NCBI GenBank assembly: GCA_018224485.1
Contig: JAGTVE010000133.1
Coordinates: 1 to 7,308, forward strand
Source: Thioalkalivibrio sp.
Lineage (GTDB): Bacteria; Pseudomonadota; Gammaproteobacteria; Ectothiorhodospirales; Ectothiorhodospiraceae
Length of the DNA stretch: 7,308 nucleotides
Reading direction: 5' to 3'
Below the pieces are notes generated by a model. That model ran no database searches, was not told where the DNA came from, and was given only the letters and a program-made list of their open reading frames with translations. Both the position numbers and the translations under genes were made by a program. Below, in pieces: positions 6,029-7,308 of this stretch. Each line of letters opens with the position of its first letter. Positions within the stretch are counted from its first letter, which is position 1.

Positions 6029-7308
6029 TTACCGCTTCTTGTCGTCGACCTCTTCGAATTCGGCGTCCACCACATCGTCGGACGAGGCGGATTCGCCGCC
6101 GCCCGGCTGCTCGGTGCCGCCCCCTTCCTCGGCCCCGCCGCCGGCCTGCGAATAGGCCTTCTCGGCGAGCTTGCCGGAGGCCTCCGCGAGCTTCTGGCTT
6201 GCCGACTCGATCGCCGTCACGTCATCGCCCTTGATCGCCTCGCGGGTCTCGTTGATCGCGGCCTCGATCTCGGAGCGTTCGCCGGCATCGACCTGCTCGG
6301 CGAGATCCTTCAGCGACTTCTCGGCCGAGTGGATCAGCGCATCGGCCTGGTTGCGGGCGGCGACCAGCGCGTGGAAGCGCTTGTCCTCTTCCGCATGGGC
6401 CTCGGCATCCTTGACCATCTGATCCACCTCTTCGTCGTTCAGGCCCGAGGAGGCCTTGATCACGATGCGGTTCTCCTTGCCGGTGGCCTTGTCCTTCGCC
6501 GACACGTGCAGGATGCCGTTGGCGTCGATGTCGAAGGTCACCTCGACCTGCGGCACGCCGCGTGGCGCCGGCGGGATGTCGGAGAGATCGAAGCGGCCAA
6601 GCGACTTGTTCGCACTGGCCTGCTCGCGCTCGCCCTGCAGCACGTGCACGGTCACCGCGGTCTGGTTGTCCTCCGCCGTGGAGAACACCTGGTTCGCCTT
6701 GGTCGGGATGGTCGTGTTCTTCTCGATCAGCTTGGTCATCACGCCGCCGAGGGTCTCGATCCCCAGGGACAGCGGCGTGACGTCGAGCAGCAGCACGTCC
6801 TTCACGCTGCCGCCAAGCACGCCACCCTGTACCGCCGCGCCCACGGCCACCGCCTCGTCGGGGTTCACGTCCTTGCGCGGCTCCTTGCCGAAGAAGGACT
6901 GCACCGCCTCCTGCACCTTGGGCATGCGCGTCTGGCCGCCGACCAGGATGATGTCGTCGATCTGCCCCGCGGAGACGCCGGCATCCTTCATTGCCACCTT
7001 GCAGGGCTCGATGGTCTTCTGGATCAGGTCCTCGACCAGGCTCTCGAGCTTCGCGCGGGTCACCTTCATCGCCAGGTGCTTCGGACCGGCGCTGTCGGCC
7101 GTCACGTACGGAAGATTGACCTCGGTCTGCTGGCTGGACGAGAGCTCGATCTTGGCCTTCTCGGCCGCCTCGCGGATGCGCTGCATCGCCAGCGGGTCGT
7201 TCTTCAGGTCGATTCCCTGATCCTTCTTGAACTCGCCGGCCAGGTAGTCGATCAGGCGGTTGTCGAAGTCCTCGCCACCGAGGAAGGTGTCGCCGTTGGT
7301 GGCCAGCA
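6029..7308 (-). CDS. dnaK: Molecular chaperone DnaK (Hsp70), C-terminal two-thirds
   Basis: DnaK is the ATP-driven Hsp70 that binds exposed hydrophobic segments and works with DnaJ and GrpE. The frame is open to the window edge, so the start and roughly the first 190 residues are missing; 426 residues are visible, ending at TAA (complement of 6029-6031). The visible part opens with LATNGDTFLGGEDFD, whose Thr corresponds to E. coli T199 near the nucleotide site. It continues through IDDIILVGGQTRMP and EPRKDVNPDEAVAVGAA of the ATPase domain. The interdomain linker follows as VLLLD at visible residues 171-175, then the beta-sandwich substrate domain (TPLSLGIETLGGVM, NTTIPTK, VFSTAEDNQ, VTFDIDANGILHVSAKDK), then the helical lid from about ASSGLNDEEV. 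The tail is Gly/Glu-rich and ends in the conserved DDVVDAEFEEV motif plus DDKKR. An ATG within the visible part (7186-7184) is internal and not the start. dnaJ follows, so the two are probably cotranscribed; any heat-shock promoter lies outside the window. Confidence 0.98.
   Translation of the reverse strand, partial: LATNGDTFLGGEDFDNRLIDYLAGEFKKDQGIDLKNDPLAMQRIREAAEKAKIELSSSQQTEVNLPYVTADSAGPKHLAMKVTRAKLESLVEDLIQKTIEPCKVAMKDAGVSAGQIDDIILVGGQTRMPKVQEAVQSFFGKEPRKDVNPDEAVAVGAAVQGGVLGGSVKDVLLLDVTPLSLGIETLGGVMTKLIEKNTTIPTKANQVFSTAEDNQTAVTVHVLQGEREQASANKSLGRFDLSDIPPAPRGVPQVEVTFDIDANGILHVSAKDKATGKENRIVIKASSGLNDEEVDQMVKDAEAHAEEDKRFHALVAARNQADALIHSAEKSLKDLAEQVDAGERSEIEAAINETREAIKGDDVTAIESASQKLAEASGKLAEKAYSQAGGGAEEGGGTEQPGGGESASSDDVVDAEFEEVDDKKR

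Noticed and set aside
4720..6234. Plus-strand open frame of 504 codons opposite dnaJ and the end of dnaK
   Set aside because: It runs antisense to unmistakable dnaJ and crosses the intergenic spacer into dnaK; its composition is that of a shadow frame.
1..7308. CRISPR array, tRNA or rRNA genes, phage or defence genes, insertion-sequence transposase
   Set aside because: No regularly spaced repeats, no tRNA-like cloverleaf or rRNA signature was seen, and every substantial gene is accounted for by the five coding regions listed.

Overview
The window is GC-rich and looks like the chromosome of a gammaproteobacterium. DnaK and DnaJ are close to the E. coli proteins over their whole visible length. 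EpmB, the EF-P lysine aminomutase, and a FimX-type protein point the same way. A high-GC lineage such as Ectothiorhodospiraceae or another Chromatiales group is my guess from composition and gene content; no marker here proves it.

Layout. Positions 1-426 (+) hold the 3' end of epmB. An 83-bp imperfect palindrome at 423-505 supplies its stop codon and looks like a small MITE-like or REP-like element. Positions 591-2408 (+) encode an unrecognised 605-residue protein with a helical N-terminal half and a degenerate PilZ-like domain near the C-terminus. After a 178-bp spacer, 2587-4659 (+) encodes a 690-residue REC-like/PAS/GGDEF/EAL protein. Its phosphoacceptor, cyclase and phosphodiesterase motifs are all degraded, and its length and architecture match FimX of P. 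aeruginosa, a c-di-GMP receptor acting on type IV pili. Converging on it from the minus strand is the chaperone operon: dnaK (3' two-thirds, 6029 to the window edge) followed by complete dnaJ (4753-5892). The 136-bp dnaK-dnaJ spacer contains two perfect GC-rich inverted repeats.

How the genes relate. dnaK and dnaJ encode Hsp70 and its J-domain cochaperone, with the usual order and orientation. The PilZ-like protein and FimX are neighbours on the same strand, which suggests, without proving, a shared role in c-di-GMP signalling to pili or surface motility. epmB belongs to translation (EF-P modification) and has no obvious link to the others. I found no tRNA, rRNA, CRISPR array, intact insertion sequence, phage gene or defence system. 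The points most worth following up are the palindromic element, the unstudied PilZ-like neighbour of FimX, and the hairpins between dnaK and dnaJ.
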